DNA from: Deinococcus rubellus
GTDB taxonomy: Bacteria > Deinococcota > Deinococci > Deinococcales > Deinococcaceae
Reading direction: 5' to 3'
DNA length: 64,000 nt
NCBI RefSeq assembly: GCF_025244745.1
Contig: NZ_CP104213.1
Coordinates: 186,001 to 250,000 of the forward strand
In this document: in pieces, positions 50,195 through 61,621 of the stretch
Position numbering within the stretch: the first letter of the stretch is position 1
How the letters are laid out: every line of letters begins with the position of its first letter
Made by a program: the position numbers and the translations under genes
The notes under the pieces: model-generated
The model's database searches: none
Told to the model about the DNA's origin: nothing
What the model saw: the letters and a program-made list of their open reading frames with translations, nothing else

Positions 50195-50713
50195 GTGAGT
50201 GATGCAAGTCCGGCGCTCGGCCCCTCGTCCTACATCGTGCTGGGCCTGCTCGGCCAGTGCGGCCCTGGCACGTCCTACGACCTCAAGCGCTGGGCCGATA
50301 CCTCGGTGGGCAACTTCTGGACCTTTCCGCGCTCGCAGCTGTACGCCGAGCCGCAGCGCCTGGCCGCGCTGGGTCTGCTGGAAGAAACCCAAGAGGCGAG
50401 CGGGCGGCGCAGACGCACCTATCAGGTGACGGAGGCGGGCCGGGCGGCGCTGCAAGACTGGCTTTCGGAACCGGCGGGCTTTCCCGAACTGCGCGACCTG
50501 GGACTGCTCAAGCTCTTTTTTGCCGAGCAGGGCACGCCGCAGCAGGTGAGCGCACTCGCCGCCGAGCAGCTGGCCCTGCACCGCGCTCGGCTGGCCGAAT
50601 ACGAGCGCCAGTCCGTCTGCCTGCCGCCCACGCTCTCGGCCGCCCAGCCGCTCCAGATGGGGCTGCTCTACGAGCGCGCCAGCATCGCCTTCTGGACCGA
50701 ACTGCTGGGCTGA
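50195..50713 (+). CDS. PadR-family regulator
   Basis: 172 residues. The winged helix is at about 10-85 (YIVLGLLGQCGPGTSYDLKRWAD, then RSQLYAEPQRLAALGLLEE and a basic wing ASGRRRRTYQVTEAG), with a helical dimerisation domain at 95-165. Repressor that responds to small phenolic or other compounds in known cases. TAGACT lies six bases before the GTG. The 76-base gap to DUF4188 holds ATTTAAAT (50145-50152) and repeated GGTCT, likely operator bases. Confidence 0.82.
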   Translation: MSDASPALGPSSYIVLGLLGQCGPGTSYDLKRWADTSVGNFWTFPRSQLYAEPQRLAALGLLEETQEASGRRRRTYQVTEAGRAALQDWLSEPAGFPELRDLGLLKLFFAEQGTPQQVSALAAEQLALHRARLAEYERQSVCLPPTLSAAQPLQMGLLYERASIAFWTELLG

Positions 50714-50770
50714 ACCCAGCCTGAACTGAACCCGGTCTCAGGATTCTCGTTCTCATTTCCGGCTGGCACA

Positions 50771-51265
50771 GTGGTCAGGGTGCGGCGTTTGAGCTGGAAT
50801 TACCTTGCCGTGCTGCTGCTGGCCTGGCCCGCGCCGCTGCTCATGCTGACGGCACTGGACCAGTGGGCGGTCCGAAAAAATGGGCGGGCGATGCTCACGC
50901 TCAGCCGCTTTCCGGCCGTCGTGATATTCAGCCGGGTGCTCGACGGTCAGGTGCAAACCACCCGCCACAACCGCCATAACCAGCTTGAAATCCTGATGCG
51001 CGAGACCGCCGCCGTCCGGGGACCGCTGATCGTCGCCGGAGATTTCAAGACCCCGCCGCGCGGACAGCTCTACCGCGCCCCGACCTCCCAGTTTGACGAC
51101 ACCTGGGACGCCGCTGGGCAAGGGCTGGGCCACACCTTCGCCTCTGCCCAGCCCAACCTGTGCATCGACCACGTATTCGCACGTGGCCTGAACATCGTCA
51201 GCGCCGAGGTTCAGCTCCCCGGCGGCAACGGTCACCGGGCATTGATAGCGTGGCTGCATGAGTGA
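50771..51265 (+). pseudogene. Decayed EEP-family nuclease/phosphatase
   Basis: 164 residues from GTG 50771. A membrane segment (about 8-30) is followed almost directly by the C-terminal third of an endonuclease/exonuclease/phosphatase domain: LIVAGDFKTPPRGQLYR, DDTWDAAGQGLGHTFAS, CIDHVFARG, GHRALIAWL. The N-terminal lobe with its Asn and Glu metal ligands is absent. GDFN is GDFK, and the final SDH pair is changed. The usual 250-300 residues are reduced to about 120. A shortened, probably inactive gene. It has no clear leader. Confidence 0.65.
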
Positions 51266-51318
51266 GCGGCCCAGCGGCTTATCTCCCATACATTTCATCT
51301 ACCCGTTAGAATGCGGGC

Positions 51319-52887
<1,569 letters not shown>

Positions 52888-52974
52888 ATCGGCTGTAGCG
52901 CGTAAAGATATCGGCGGGCTGTTTCCCTGACGGAGACGGCCTGCCTTCTCCTTTTCGGGCGTATCCTGATTCCT

Positions 52975-53748
<774 letters not shown>

Positions 53749-53766
53749 GGCGGGCTGGACTCACCT

Positions 53767-54228
53767 TCACCCCAGCATCAGCTCGTGAAACTCCTCCAGA
53801 ATCGTCTCGCCTTCCTCGATGCTGCGGGCGACCACAAAGATAGTGTCCTCGCCCGCGATGGTGCCCACGATGTCGTCGCGGCGCAGCCTGTCGAGCAGCA
53901 GGGCCACCCCCGAAGCGTGGCCCTCGGCGGTGCGAATGACCAGCATATTCTCACCCCGGTCAATATCGTGGACGAAGTTCTGAAAGAGCCGGGCCAGCTC
54001 GCCTTCCAGATTCTCGTTGCCCCGGTACTGGGCCAGCGAGTAGCGGTGCTTGCCCTTGCCCATCGGCAGCCGCACCAGCCGCAACTCGTTGATGTCGCGG
54101 CTGACGGTGGCCTGCGTCACCTGCACACCGTCGGCCCGGAGCAGGGCCACCAGTTCGCCCTGGGTGGCGACATTCTCGCGGGCGATGATTTCCTGAATAC
54201 GCTTCTGACGCTGGTCCTTGCTGAGCAT
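53767..54228 (-). CDS. argR: Arginine repressor ArgR
   Basis: 153 residues from ATG 54228; a second ATG two codons upstream is only two bases from the -10 hexamer. Winged helix (about 5-70; [20 protein letters not shown], then [12 protein letters not shown]) and the arginine-binding hexamer domain (about 80-150; [30 protein letters not shown] with the Asp that contacts arginine). Represses arginine synthesis and often its own gene; TATACT and the palindrome at 54245-54256 fit autoregulation. Confidence 0.93.
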   Translation of the reverse strand: MLSKDQRQKRIQEIIARENVATQGELVALLRADGVQVTQATVSRDINELRLVRLPMGKGKHRYSLAQYRGNENLEGELARLFQNFVHDIDRGENMLVIRTAEGHASGVALLLDRLRRDDIVGTIAGEDTIFVVARSIEEGETILEEFHELMLG

Positions 54229-54236
54229 ATCCATTC

Positions 54237-54256
54237 AGTATAGCGCATAATTATGC
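54237..54256 (-). promoter_or_regulatory. argR promoter with ARG-box-like operator
   Basis: Palindrome GCATAATTATGC (54245-54256) resembles the A/T-centred ARG box and abuts TATACT (minus strand, 54242-54237), so ArgR bound here would block its own polymerase site. Confidence 0.6.
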
Positions 54257-54281
54257 AACTACGGTATTCTTCGGCGCGTTT

Positions 54282-54644
54282 TCAGCCCGCGTATTCCGCG
54301 TCGGTCACCTGGGTCAACCACTCGGTCTGCCCTTCCTGCAAGGCGATATGCGACATCACCGAGTCGGGCGCAGCCCCGTGCCAGTGCTCCTCACCCGCCT
54401 CGACCGTCACCACGTCCCCGGCCTGAAAGCTGAGGGCCGCCTCGCCGCGTTTTTGCACCAGACCGCTGCCGCTCAGAATCAGTAAGGTCTGGCCGTGCGG
54501 GTGGCGGTGCCAGGCGGTGCGCGCGCCGGGCGTGAAAGTGACGCGCATTGCGCCGGAGGTCAGCTCCTGCATCCAAACGGGGCCAGTGAAGCGGGAGTCG
54601 GGAGCAGAACGGGCGGGCAGGTTCGAGAGAGGAAAATGTTGCAC
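54282..54644 (-). CDS. Cupin-domain protein
   Basis: 120 residues from GTG 54644, with TATTCT six bases upstream; the frame continues upstream through tRNA-Leu and is not used. Single conserved barrel: RTAWHRHPHGQTLLILSGSG with its two His and Gln metal ligands, then AGEEHWHGAAP for the second motif. Typical of small cupins related to quercetinase or carboxymuconolactone-decarboxylase partners; reaction unknown. Confidence 0.82.
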   Translation of the reverse strand: MQHFPLSNLPARSAPDSRFTGPVWMQELTSGAMRVTFTPGARTAWHRHPHGQTLLILSGSGLVQKRGEAALSFQAGDVVTVEAGEEHWHGAAPDSVMSHIALQEGQTEWLTQVTDAEYAG

Positions 54645-54720
54645 GGTCCCAGAATACGCCGCTGACCGGGCACGGCGCGGCCTTCGCATGAACATTCGCC
54701 AGCAGCCCACACCGTCAACC

Positions 54721-54759
54721 AAAAAGATGGCCCCACACTTTCGTGGGGGCCATCTTTTT
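54721..54759. terminator. Bidirectional terminator of tRNA-Leu
   Basis: AAAAAGATGGCCCCAC and its near-perfect complement GTGGGGGCCATCTTTTT form a GC-rich stem bordered by A- and T-runs on both sides, ending tRNA-Leu on the minus strand. Confidence 0.85.
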
Positions 54760-54763
54760 AGGG

Positions 54764-54848
<85 letters not shown>

Positions 54849-55024
54849 GTTTCAGGCTCAGTCAGCTTACAGGCGGCTTCCAGGCTTGTCAAGACGCAGC
54901 GCATCCCCGGCGTGAATCCCTCTTCACGCTCCCCTTGCTCGGCTGCCAAGGACGCGGCGTAGACTCTTCCTGACCACACCAGCGTTCTGATTCATTCCGG
55001 CTCATTCATTCAGGAGGCCTGACC

Positions 55025-55231
55025 ATGACCGATCCCCCCGCTGCACCCGCCACCGAACCCACCAACGTGCCCGCCTCGCTGCCCGAACGGATGCCCGGCA
55101 GCGGCGGCGTTCCGATGTACGATCCGCCGACCAACCCCGACACCCCCGGCCTGCCGGAGCCGAACCCCAGCCCCAACACCGATCTGCCGGATATGCCCGG
55201 CATGCCCGACGGTATGCCTGCAATGATCTGA
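55025..55231 (+). CDS. Small proline-rich disordered protein
   Basis: 68 residues, about a quarter Pro, with Asp, Met and Gly ([16 protein letters not shown] at the end); no hydrophobic segment. AGGAGG eight bases before the ATG, TAGACT upstream near 54960 and a terminator right after the gene indicate a separate, well-expressed transcript. No family recognised. The pattern suggests a disordered desiccation- or stress-type protein, an inference only. Confidence 0.6.
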   Translation: MTDPPAAPATEPTNVPASLPERMPGSGGVPMYDPPTNPDTPGLPEPNPSPNTDLPDMPGMPDGMPAMI

Positions 55232-55257
55232 AGATCCGTCAGGCACCAGAAACACAG

Positions 55258-55285
55258 CGTCCCCGGCAGTTCAGCGGGGACGTTT
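55258..55285 (+). terminator. Rho-independent terminator
   Basis: CGTCCCC (55258-55264) pairs with GGGGACG (55276-55282), then TTT. Ends the small proline-rich gene. Confidence 0.7.
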
Positions 55286-55400
55286 CCATGTTGGACAGCC
55301 CGGTGCGGCGCGGTTCTATGTTCGCCGTAGAGTCGCCTGCGCCACAGTGATCGGCGCATTCCCAGCATGGCTGCCCAAAGACTGGCATAATGCTCAGGTT

Positions 55401-56330
55401 ATGCGCTCTATCACTGTTGGTACGCGCGGCTCATCTTTGGCGCTCGCGCAGACCCGTTGGGTTGTGGCCCGCCTCAAGGAAGAATGGCCGGAAACCGAGT
55501 TTCGCATTCAGAGCATCGTCACCCAGGGCGACCGCAACCGGGGCAGCCTGGAACGCATGGCCGCTCAGGGGGACAAGGGCTTCTGGGTCAAGGAGATCGA
55601 GGAAGCCCTGCTGCAAAACCGCATCGACATCGCGGTGCACAGCCTCAAAGACCTGCCCACCGAGCAGCCCGAGGGCCTGGAAATCGCCAGCATCCCCAGA
55701 CGGGTCGACGCCCGCGACGCCCTGGTGGGCAAGGAGGGCATGAAAAAGCTCGCCGAGCTGCCGCAGGGCGCACGGGTCGGCACCAGCAGCGTGCGGCGCA
55801 AGTCGTTTCTGAATGCCTTTCGGCCCGACTTGCAGGTGGTGCAGCTTCGCGGCAACGTCGATACCCGGCTGGCTGCGCTCTCGGGCGGCGAGTACGACGC
55901 CATCATCCTGGCAGCGGCGGGCCTGATCCGCACCGAGCTGCGTAACCGCATCGACGAGCTGATCGACCCGGCCATCCTGCTGCCCGCGCCGGGCCAGGGC
56001 GCGCTGGCGCTCGAAACCCGCAGCGACGATGACCTGGGCATCGAGGTGGCCTACGCCATCCACGACCGCGACACCGATGACCGCACCACCGCCGAGCGCG
56101 AGTTTCTGGCGGGTCTGGGAGCGGGCTGCCTGGCCCCGGTGGGCGCACTCGCCACCATCAAGAACGGGCTGCTGAGTCTGGAAGGCTGGGTGGGCGCGCT
56201 CGACGGCAGCACCATCATTCAGGCGCACACCCAGGGCGACCCCGCCGAGTGTGCCGATCTGGGCGCGGAACTGGCCCAGGACCTGCTCAAGCGCGGCGCA
56301 CGCGAACTGGTGGACGCGGCGCGGCTGTGA
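55401..56330 (+). CDS. hemC: Porphobilinogen deaminase HemC
   Basis: 309 residues. Joins four porphobilinogens into hydroxymethylbilane for haem synthesis. [16 protein letters not shown] at the start, SLKDLP and GTSSVRR contacts, and the cofactor-linking Cys in [10 protein letters not shown] near 236. CATAAT lies nine bases before the ATG at 55401, so the upstream in-frame ATG at 55347 is probably not used. Head of a block of translation-linked genes. Confidence 0.94.
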   Translation: MRSITVGTRGSSLALAQTRWVVARLKEEWPETEFRIQSIVTQGDRNRGSLERMAAQGDKGFWVKEIEEALLQNRIDIAVHSLKDLPTEQPEGLEIASIPRRVDARDALVGKEGMKKLAELPQGARVGTSSVRRKSFLNAFRPDLQVVQLRGNVDTRLAALSGGEYDAIILAAAGLIRTELRNRIDELIDPAILLPAPGQGALALETRSDDDLGIEVAYAIHDRDTDDRTTAEREFLAGLGAGCLAPVGALATIKNGLLSLEGWVGALDGSTIIQAHTQGDPAECADLGAELAQDLLKRGARELVDAARL

Positions 56331-56340
56331 GGCCGTTCCC

Positions 56341-56658
56341 GTGAGCGCCCGCAAGGCCCAGCCCGGCGCAGCCAGAACCCAGAGCTACCGCGCCGCCGCC
56401 GAGCAGCTCGCCCGGATCGCCGCCGAACTCGAAGCGGGCGAGACCGATCTCGACAAGGTGCTGCCGCTGCTGGCCGAGGCCCAGGCTGCCTACGCAATTT
56501 GCAAGGCGCGCATTGACGCCCTGCGGAGCGCACTTGATCAGGGTGATGGACTGACTTTGCCAATCAGCTTCACGCCGGAAGACCCAGCCGACGCTGACGA
56601 AGCCACTGAGAAAGACACGGACGCCACGAACGAAGACGACGACGATTTGTACTTCTGA
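56341..56658 (+). CDS. xseB: Exonuclease VII small subunit
   Basis: 105 residues, GTG start ten bases after hemC. AEQLARIAAELEAGETDLDKVLPLLAEAQAAYAIC is the conserved helical hairpin of XseB, the subunit that binds XseA. An acidic C-terminal tail of about 35 residues (DPADADEATEKDTDATNEDD) is longer than in most XseB. The large subunit is not nearby. Confidence 0.85.
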   Translation: MSARKAQPGAARTQSYRAAAEQLARIAAELEAGETDLDKVLPLLAEAQAAYAICKARIDALRSALDQGDGLTLPISFTPEDPADADEATEKDTDATNEDDDDLYF

Positions 56659-56678
56659 AACCGCTTAGCCACTCATGC

Positions 56679-56707
56679 TTGAGGGCCGCTCCCCGGCGTG
56701 ATACAAT
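56679..56707 (+). promoter_or_regulatory. rplU-rpmA promoter
   Basis: TTGAGG (56679-56684), a 17-base spacer and TACAAT (56702-56707). The RNA leader before rplU is then about 115 bases. Confidence 0.7.
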
Positions 56708-56762
56708 TTTGCGCTGATGCCCTGCCTTGAAGGTGGGGAGCTGCCCCGAAGCCTCCAGTACG

Positions 56763-56790
56763 TTCCGGTTCCCTGAATTCAGGGCCGGAA
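56763..56790 (+). promoter_or_regulatory. Leader hairpin upstream of rplU
   Basis: TTCCGG and CCGGAA plus CCCTG and CAGGG with an AATT loop form a stable stem in the rplU leader. It is a candidate site for feedback by L21 or another ribosomal protein. Confidence 0.45.
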
Positions 56791-56828
56791 ACAGCGGACA
56801 GGCCGGGGCCAACCCAAGGAGCACAACG

Positions 56829-57131
56829 ATGTTTGCAATTATCCAAACCGGCGGCAAGCAGTACCGCGTAGAGGAAGGCGACGTGATCCGCGTCGAGAAG
56901 CTGAGCGGCGAAGCGGGCGACAAGATGGGGCTCACAGCCCTGATGGTGGGCGGCGAGCAGACCCTGTTCGGCGCAGACGCGGCCAAGTTCACCGTGAACG
57001 CTGAAGTGGTCGACCACGGCAAGCTCAAGAAGATCTACATCCGCAAGTACAAGAGTGGCGTGCAGTACCGCCGCCGCACGGGCCACCGCCAGCAGTTCAC
57101 GGCCCTCAAGATCACCGGCATTCAGGGCTAA
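56829..57131 (+). CDS. rplU: Ribosomal protein L21
   Basis: 100 residues: [45 protein letters not shown] and [18 protein letters not shown] match L21 along its length. Binds 23S rRNA with L20. AAGGAG before the ATG. Followed by rpmA, the normal pairing. Confidence 0.96.
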   Translation: MFAIIQTGGKQYRVEEGDVIRVEKLSGEAGDKMGLTALMVGGEQTLFGADAAKFTVNAEVVDHGKLKKIYIRKYKSGVQYRRRTGHRQQFTALKITGIQG

Positions 57132-57220
57132 GGCCCGCGCCGCGAACATCGGATGAAGTGAGGGTCTTCCTCACCCATGCACCAGAAACTCAACATTTTC
57201 ACTCCCGGAAGGTAACCAAC

Positions 57221-57496
57221 ATGGCTCACAAGAAAGGCGTAGGCTCGTCCAAGAACGGACGCGACAGCAATCCCAAGTACCTCGGCGTCAAGAAGTTCGG
57301 CGGCGAGAAGGTGCTGGCCGGAAACATCCTGGTCCGTCAGCGCGGCACCAAGTTCCATGCGGGCGTCGGCGTCGGCATGGGCCGCGACCACACCCTGTTC
57401 GCGCTGGTTCACGGCGAAGTGGTGTTTGCCAACAAGGGCAACAAGGGCCGCTTCATCAGTGTGCAGGCCGCCCCGACCCAACTGGCCGCCGACTGA
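57221..57496 (+). CDS. rpmA: Ribosomal protein L27
   Basis: 91 residues: [49 protein letters not shown] and the C-terminal basic part fit L27, whose N-terminus reaches the peptidyl-transferase centre. The start has CGGAAGGTAACC upstream. Ends with a terminator at 57543-57572. Confidence 0.96.
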   Translation: MAHKKGVGSSKNGRDSNPKYLGVKKFGGEKVLAGNILVRQRGTKFHAGVGVGMGRDHTLFALVHGEVVFANKGNKGRFISVQAAPTQLAAD

Positions 57497-57542
57497 AGGA
57501 ATGGTTGCAGGCTGAGTTTTTCGCTACAGTCCACGCGGCTTG

Positions 57543-57572
57543 AAAAGGCCGGGCCACGCGCTCGGCCTTTTT
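57543..57572 (+). terminator. Rho-independent terminator after rpmA
   Basis: AAAAGGCCG pairs with CGGCCTTTTT around an eleven-base loop, ending the rplU-rpmA transcript. Confidence 0.85.
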
Positions 57573-57591
57573 CGGCTTGCCGGGGGAGCAG

Positions 57592-57697
57592 GTGGGCGCT
57601 GAGCGTGTCCAATGTCCTGCGCCCGTGTCTTTTCCCGCGTCCAGGTTGAACTTGAGTTTGAGTTGAATTTGAACCGCGTTCACTGCTCAGCGCCCAC
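57592..57697. promoter_or_regulatory. 13-bp inverted repeat upstream of obgE
   Basis: GTGGGCGCTGAGC (57592-57604) and GCTCAGCGCCCAC (57685-57697) are perfect complements 80 bases apart, framing TTGA-rich AT sequence (57647-57677) just before obgE. Long-range leader stem or a paired binding site. Confidence 0.5.
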
Positions 57698-57714
57698 AGC
57701 TTCACGGAGTCATT

Positions 57715-59022
57715 ATGGCCTTCAGAGACGTACTTGAAATCGAAGTCATCGGCGGGAACGGCGGCGACGGCTCCATGAGCTTTCACCGCGCCAAATACAT
57801 GGAAAAGGGCGGTCCCGACGGCGGACACGGCGGCAAGGGCGGCAGTGTATACCTGCGGGCCGTCGAGGGCGTCGAGAGCCTGGAGCGGCTCCTGGGCCGC
57901 CGCAAGTTCAAGGCGGGCACCGGCAACGGCGGCGAGGGCCGCCTGCGTAACGGGGCCGACGCCGAGGACATCATCATCGACGTGCCGGTGGGCACCACCG
58001 CCTTCGACGCCGAGACCGGCAAAGTGGTGGCCGACCTGATCCGGCCGGGGCAGCTCAAGGTGGTTGGCCGGGGCGGCGCGGGCGGGCGCGGCAACAGCGT
58101 CTTCGCCTCCAGCACCCGTCAGGCACCGCGCTTCTCCGAGATCGGGGTGCGCGGCCAGAAGCGCAAGCTGCGCTTGGAGTTGCGCCTGATCGCCGACGTG
58201 GGGTTGGTGGGCTATCCCAATGCGGGCAAATCCAGCTTGCTGGCGGCCCTGTCCAACGCCAACCCGATGATCGCGGCCTACCCGTTTACCACCCTCTCTC
58301 CCATTCTGGGCGTCGTCAGCGACGATACCGGCGACGAGCGCTTCACGCTGGCCGACATTCCCGGCATCATCGAGGGGGCCAGCGAGGGACGCGGGCTGGG
58401 CCTGGAATTTCTGCGCCACATCAGCCGCACCCGCGTGCTGATCTACGTGCTGGACGTGGCAGTCGACCCGGTGCGGGAACTCGAATCGCTGCAAGGCGAG
58501 CTGCGCAGTTACGACCCGAGCCTGCTGGAAAGCGTGTCGCTGATTGCCCTCAACAAAGTCGACACGGTGGACGAGGACGTGGCCGTGATGGTGGAAGACG
58601 AGCTGGTCCGCTTCGGCCTGCCGGTCCTGCGGATCAGCGCCGCCGAGCGCACCGGCCTCGACGAGCTGAGGCGCGCGCTCTTCGAGCTGCTGCCTGCCCG
58701 CGAACTGTGGGCGCAGACCCACGCACTGGAGGAGGAGAGTGACGCGGTGGTGGTGCCGCCGCTCGAACTCGAACTGCGCGAGGAGGCCGACAAGGACGGC
58801 CAGATCGAGCGCATCTGGGTGGTGGCTGGTGGGGGCTTCGAGGAAAAGATCGCGCGCTTTGCCCGCCACCTCGAAGACGCCGCCGAGTACCTCTCGGGGG
58901 TGTTCAAGCGCCAGGGCCTGTACAACGCCCTGCGGCGGGTCGGCGCGCGTCAAGGCGACAGCGTCGACATTGGCGGGATGCGTTTCGAGTATTTTGATGA
59001 AGATGACGACACCCGCCGCTGA
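57715..59022 (+). CDS. obgE: GTPase ObgE
   Basis: 435 residues. Obg glycine-rich domain (1-158; [31 protein letters not shown]), GTPase domain (159-330; GYPNAGKSS for G1, [10 protein letters not shown] for G3, NKVD for G4) and the C-terminal OCT domain (about 345-425). It checks 50S subunit assembly and links to stringent and stress control. CGGAG before the ATG. Confidence 0.95.
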   Translation: MAFRDVLEIEVIGGNGGDGSMSFHRAKYMEKGGPDGGHGGKGGSVYLRAVEGVESLERLLGRRKFKAGTGNGGEGRLRNGADAEDIIIDVPVGTTAFDAETGKVVADLIRPGQLKVVGRGGAGGRGNSVFASSTRQAPRFSEIGVRGQKRKLRLELRLIADVGLVGYPNAGKSSLLAALSNANPMIAAYPFTTLSPILGVVSDDTGDERFTLADIPGIIEGASEGRGLGLEFLRHISRTRVLIYVLDVAVDPVRELESLQGELRSYDPSLLESVSLIALNKVDTVDEDVAVMVEDELVRFGLPVLRISAAERTGLDELRRALFELLPARELWAQTHALEEESDAVVVPPLELELREEADKDGQIERIWVVAGGGFEEKIARFARHLEDAAEYLSGVFKRQGLYNALRRVGARQGDSVDIGGMRFEYFDEDDDTRR

Positions 59023-59063
59023 ATCTTTACCGGCTTTTCAGGTGCTCACAGCCTTCCCGGCGC

Positions 59064-59107
59064 TATACTCGGCGCATGCGGCACTGGCCCCTCCAGCTTT
59101 TGTCATG
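59064..59107 (+). promoter_or_regulatory. Promoter and 10-codon leader peptide before yqeK
   Basis: TATACT (59064-59069) puts a transcription start next to ATG 59076, which opens MRHWPLQLLS and stops at TGA overlapping the yqeK ATG (59105-59108, ATGA). Translation of this short frame would deliver ribosomes to yqeK. Confidence 0.45.
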
Positions 59108-59698
59108 ATTCAGACACGCCACGCGTTTCCGCCGCTCGGTCAGGTCGCCGAGTGGGAGGCGCGTGTCCGCTTAATGGTCAAGACCCGGCGCTTTGACCAT
59201 GTGGTGCGGGTGGCCACGCTGGCCCGCGAGATTGCCGTTGCCAACCGGCTCGACGCGGACCGGGCTTATCTGGCCGGCATCTTGCATGACATCGCCCGCG
59301 ATCTGCCGGACCGCGAACTTTTGCGGCTGGCCCCGCCGGAAGTGCCGATTGACGCCGCACACCCGCTGGCACTGCATGGCCGGGCCGCCCGCACCCTGCT
59401 GGAGCGCTGGGGCTATCTCGACCCGGTGGTGCTGCAAGCCGTCGAGGACCACACCACCGGCCCCCGCAGCGGCTGTCCGGTGGCGGCCTGCGTCTACGTG
59501 GCCGACGTGTCGGAACCGGGCCGGGGCGTCAACCAGAACATCCGCGAACTGGCGATGGTGGACTTGGAGGGAGCGCTGGCGCTGGCCATCAGTTCCAAGG
59601 TCCACTACCTCCAGGCACGCGGCATCCCGGTGCACCCGCGCACGCTGGACGCTTACCGGGGCCTGCAAGCGCGCGGCGCACTGCCCGGCCCGGCGTGA
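59105..59698 (+). CDS. yqeK: HD-domain phosphohydrolase YqeK
   Basis: 197 residues. His of HVVRVATLAREIA, HD in LAGILHDIARDLP, and His-x(n)-Asp in LHGRAARTLLERWGYLDPVVLQAVEDHTTGP and VADVSEPGRG complete the HD metal site. YqeK is a diadenosine tetraphosphate hydrolase (symmetric) in Firmicutes. ATG start follows the short leader frame. Its stop overlaps the GTG of the LCP gene. Confidence 0.88.
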   Translation: MIQTRHAFPPLGQVAEWEARVRLMVKTRRFDHVVRVATLAREIAVANRLDADRAYLAGILHDIARDLPDRELLRLAPPEVPIDAAHPLALHGRAARTLLERWGYLDPVVLQAVEDHTTGPRSGCPVAACVYVADVSEPGRGVNQNIRELAMVDLEGALALAISSKVHYLQARGIPVHPRTLDAYRGLQARGALPGPA

Positions 59699-61056
59699 GC
59701 AGGCCGCCGGAGGGAAGATTGCCAGGCAAGAAGTTGCCGGACAGCAGTCTATCCGAGAGAAGTGAAGCGGGTCGCCGCCAGGCCAGGTGGATCAGGCCGC
59801 TGCAACTCGCCGCGCTCACCCTGGCGGGCCTCTGCGGCGGCGGTTACTACGCCCTGAGCGCCAGCGGCCAGGGCAGCGGCGCGGTGGTTCTCAGCGGCAG
59901 CCTGCCCAATTTCACGCTGCTGCTGGCGGGCCGCGACGTGATCTACTGCTACTATCACCAGCCCTGCAAGGACCAGAACCAGCGCAAGGGCGTGATCCAG
60001 ACCTCCAACACCGACACTTTGATGCTGGTCAAGGTGCGCGGCAGGCGCGTCAGCGTGCTCTCGATTCCGCGTGACACCAACGTGGGCGAGTTCGACCCGC
60101 GCAAGTCGGCGGCAGATCAGAAAGTCAACGCCAAGTACTGGGACGGCGGCCCGCAGGCGCTGGTCAGTGCGGTGGAAACCATCACCGGCGAGCGGGTCGA
60201 CAATTACCTGATCGTCCGCACCGAGGAGGCGGCGCGGGTCATCGAGGCGCTCGGTGGGCTGGACGTGAACGTGCCGAAGGGCGGCATCGAGTGGATCGAC
60301 AAGGCCGCCGATGTCAACCTCAAGCTCTCGGCGGGACCGCACCACCTGGACGGGCAGGAGGGCGTGTGGTACCTGCGCGTCCGCAAGGGCTTCGGCGACG
60401 ATTATGGCCGGATCGACCACCAGAAGCAGGCGCTCAGCCAGCTTGCCAGCAAACTGACCACCGCGCGCGGCCTCTCGGCCCTGCCCACCATTCTCAGCGT
60501 GATGGGCGGGGTGGAGACCAACCTCGACCCTGGCCTGCTCCAGAGTGTGCAGCCGGTGCTCTCGCAGTTCAAGCTGAGCTTCGCCACGCTGCCCACCAAC
60601 ACCATCCCGCACAGCTTCAACCTGGCCGTCGACCGCCAGAAGCTGGCCCAGGTCTGGGGCGACGCCCTGAGCAGTGCTCCTTCAGGCGGCGGCCCCACCA
60701 GCCAGGACAAGGCCAACCTCAACAAAGCCGGCCAGGTCACGGTGCTGCTTGAAGACGCCAGCGGCGCGCAGCTTGGCCCGGCGATGGTCAGGGCACTGAA
60801 TGAGTCGGGCTACCCGAAGGTGCAGCTCAGCACCCTGCCCCGCAGTAATGAACAGAGCCAGGTGTTTACCCAGACCGATGTGGAAGTGGCCCAGCAACTC
60901 GCCGACCAGCTCAATTTGCCCCGCTTGCAGGGCGAGCGCTTCGCAGTGCAGCCGGGCCAGATCGGGGTGCTGCTCGGCAGCGACGCCCGGCAGCTCTTCG
61001 CCGCCCTGAACCGCTTCGCGCCCCACCCACCTGTAACCCAGCCGCCCGTGAACTGA
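59695..61056 (+). CDS. LytR-CpsA-Psr family wall-polymer transferase
   Basis: 453 residues. A cytoplasmic head, one membrane helix (about 35-55) and the LCP domain (about 70-300; TDTLMLVKVRGRRVSVLSIPRDTNV with the catalytic Arg-Asp, GERVDNYLIVRTEEAARVIEALGGL, GRIDHQKQALSQL). A LytR_C-type domain follows at about 345-440 (VTVLLEDASGAQLGPAMVRAL). Attaches anionic or other polymers to peptidoglycan. GTG overlaps the yqeK stop, so the two are coupled. Confidence 0.9.
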   Translation: MSRPPEGRLPGKKLPDSSLSERSEAGRRQARWIRPLQLAALTLAGLCGGGYYALSASGQGSGAVVLSGSLPNFTLLLAGRDVIYCYYHQPCKDQNQRKGVIQTSNTDTLMLVKVRGRRVSVLSIPRDTNVGEFDPRKSAADQKVNAKYWDGGPQALVSAVETITGERVDNYLIVRTEEAARVIEALGGLDVNVPKGGIEWIDKAADVNLKLSAGPHHLDGQEGVWYLRVRKGFGDDYGRIDHQKQALSQLASKLTTARGLSALPTILSVMGGVETNLDPGLLQSVQPVLSQFKLSFATLPTNTIPHSFNLAVDRQKLAQVWGDALSSAPSGGGPTSQDKANLNKAGQVTVLLEDASGAQLGPAMVRALNESGYPKVQLSTLPRSNEQSQVFTQTDVEVAQQLADQLNLPRLQGERFAVQPGQIGVLLGSDARQLFAALNRFAPHPPVTQPPVN

Positions 61057-61122
61057 TGCAGCTGATCTTCCCCTCTCCGGGCACTCCCCGATGGCCCGCC
61101 CTCATTTATTCGGAGTTTTGAT

Positions 61123-61530
61123 ATGACCAGACCCAGTACCCCCTCCAATCTCAGCCCCAACACCAACCTCAGCCACGACCCGGTCCTGGCCCAGTTACGT
61201 GCCATCGTGGACGCGGCCCGCGAGCGCCGCGCCGAGGACGTCGTCGTGCTCGACCTCACCGAGGTCAGCAGCACCCTCGAATACTTCGTTATCTGCACCG
61301 CCACGGCGGGCTTGCAGCTCAACGCCATCCGCGAGAACATCCGCGAGAAGGCGATGGCCGCCGGGCTGGGCCGCCCCACTGTCGAAGGCCCCTCGGACCG
61401 CTGGCTGCTGCTGGCGTTCGGGGCCAGCATCGTGGTGCACATCATGACCAAGGACGCCCGCGAGTATTACGACCTCGAAGGGCTATGGAGCGACGCCACG
61501 CCGCTGAGCTTTCCCGAAGACGCCGCCTGA
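61123..61530 (+). CDS. rsfS: Ribosome silencing factor RsfS
   Basis: 135 residues. DVVVLDLTEVSSTLEYFVICTATAGLQLNAI, then GPSDRWLLLAFGASIVVHIM and AREYYDLEGLW are the conserved Iojap/YbeB stretches. Binds L14 and prevents 50S joining 30S in starvation. CGGAG before the ATG. Last of the obgE-to-rsfS group, the usual neighbourhood of yqeK and rsfS. Confidence 0.94.
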   Translation: MTRPSTPSNLSPNTNLSHDPVLAQLRAIVDAARERRAEDVVVLDLTEVSSTLEYFVICTATAGLQLNAIRENIREKAMAAGLGRPTVEGPSDRWLLLAFGASIVVHIMTKDAREYYDLEGLWSDATPLSFPEDAA

Positions 61531-61621
61531 CCACCGCTGTGCCGGGGCGCAGGCCACGCTCAAGCGTGCTTGACCGCTTCCCGGCGGCCCGGTATACTTC
61601 CCCCCGTTCGTGACCTCGCGG

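Noticed and set aside
57641..57680. TTGA-rich stretch as a tandem-repeat array
   Set aside because: Only a few imperfect TTGA units; too short and irregular to be an array, kept only as part of the obgE leader observation.
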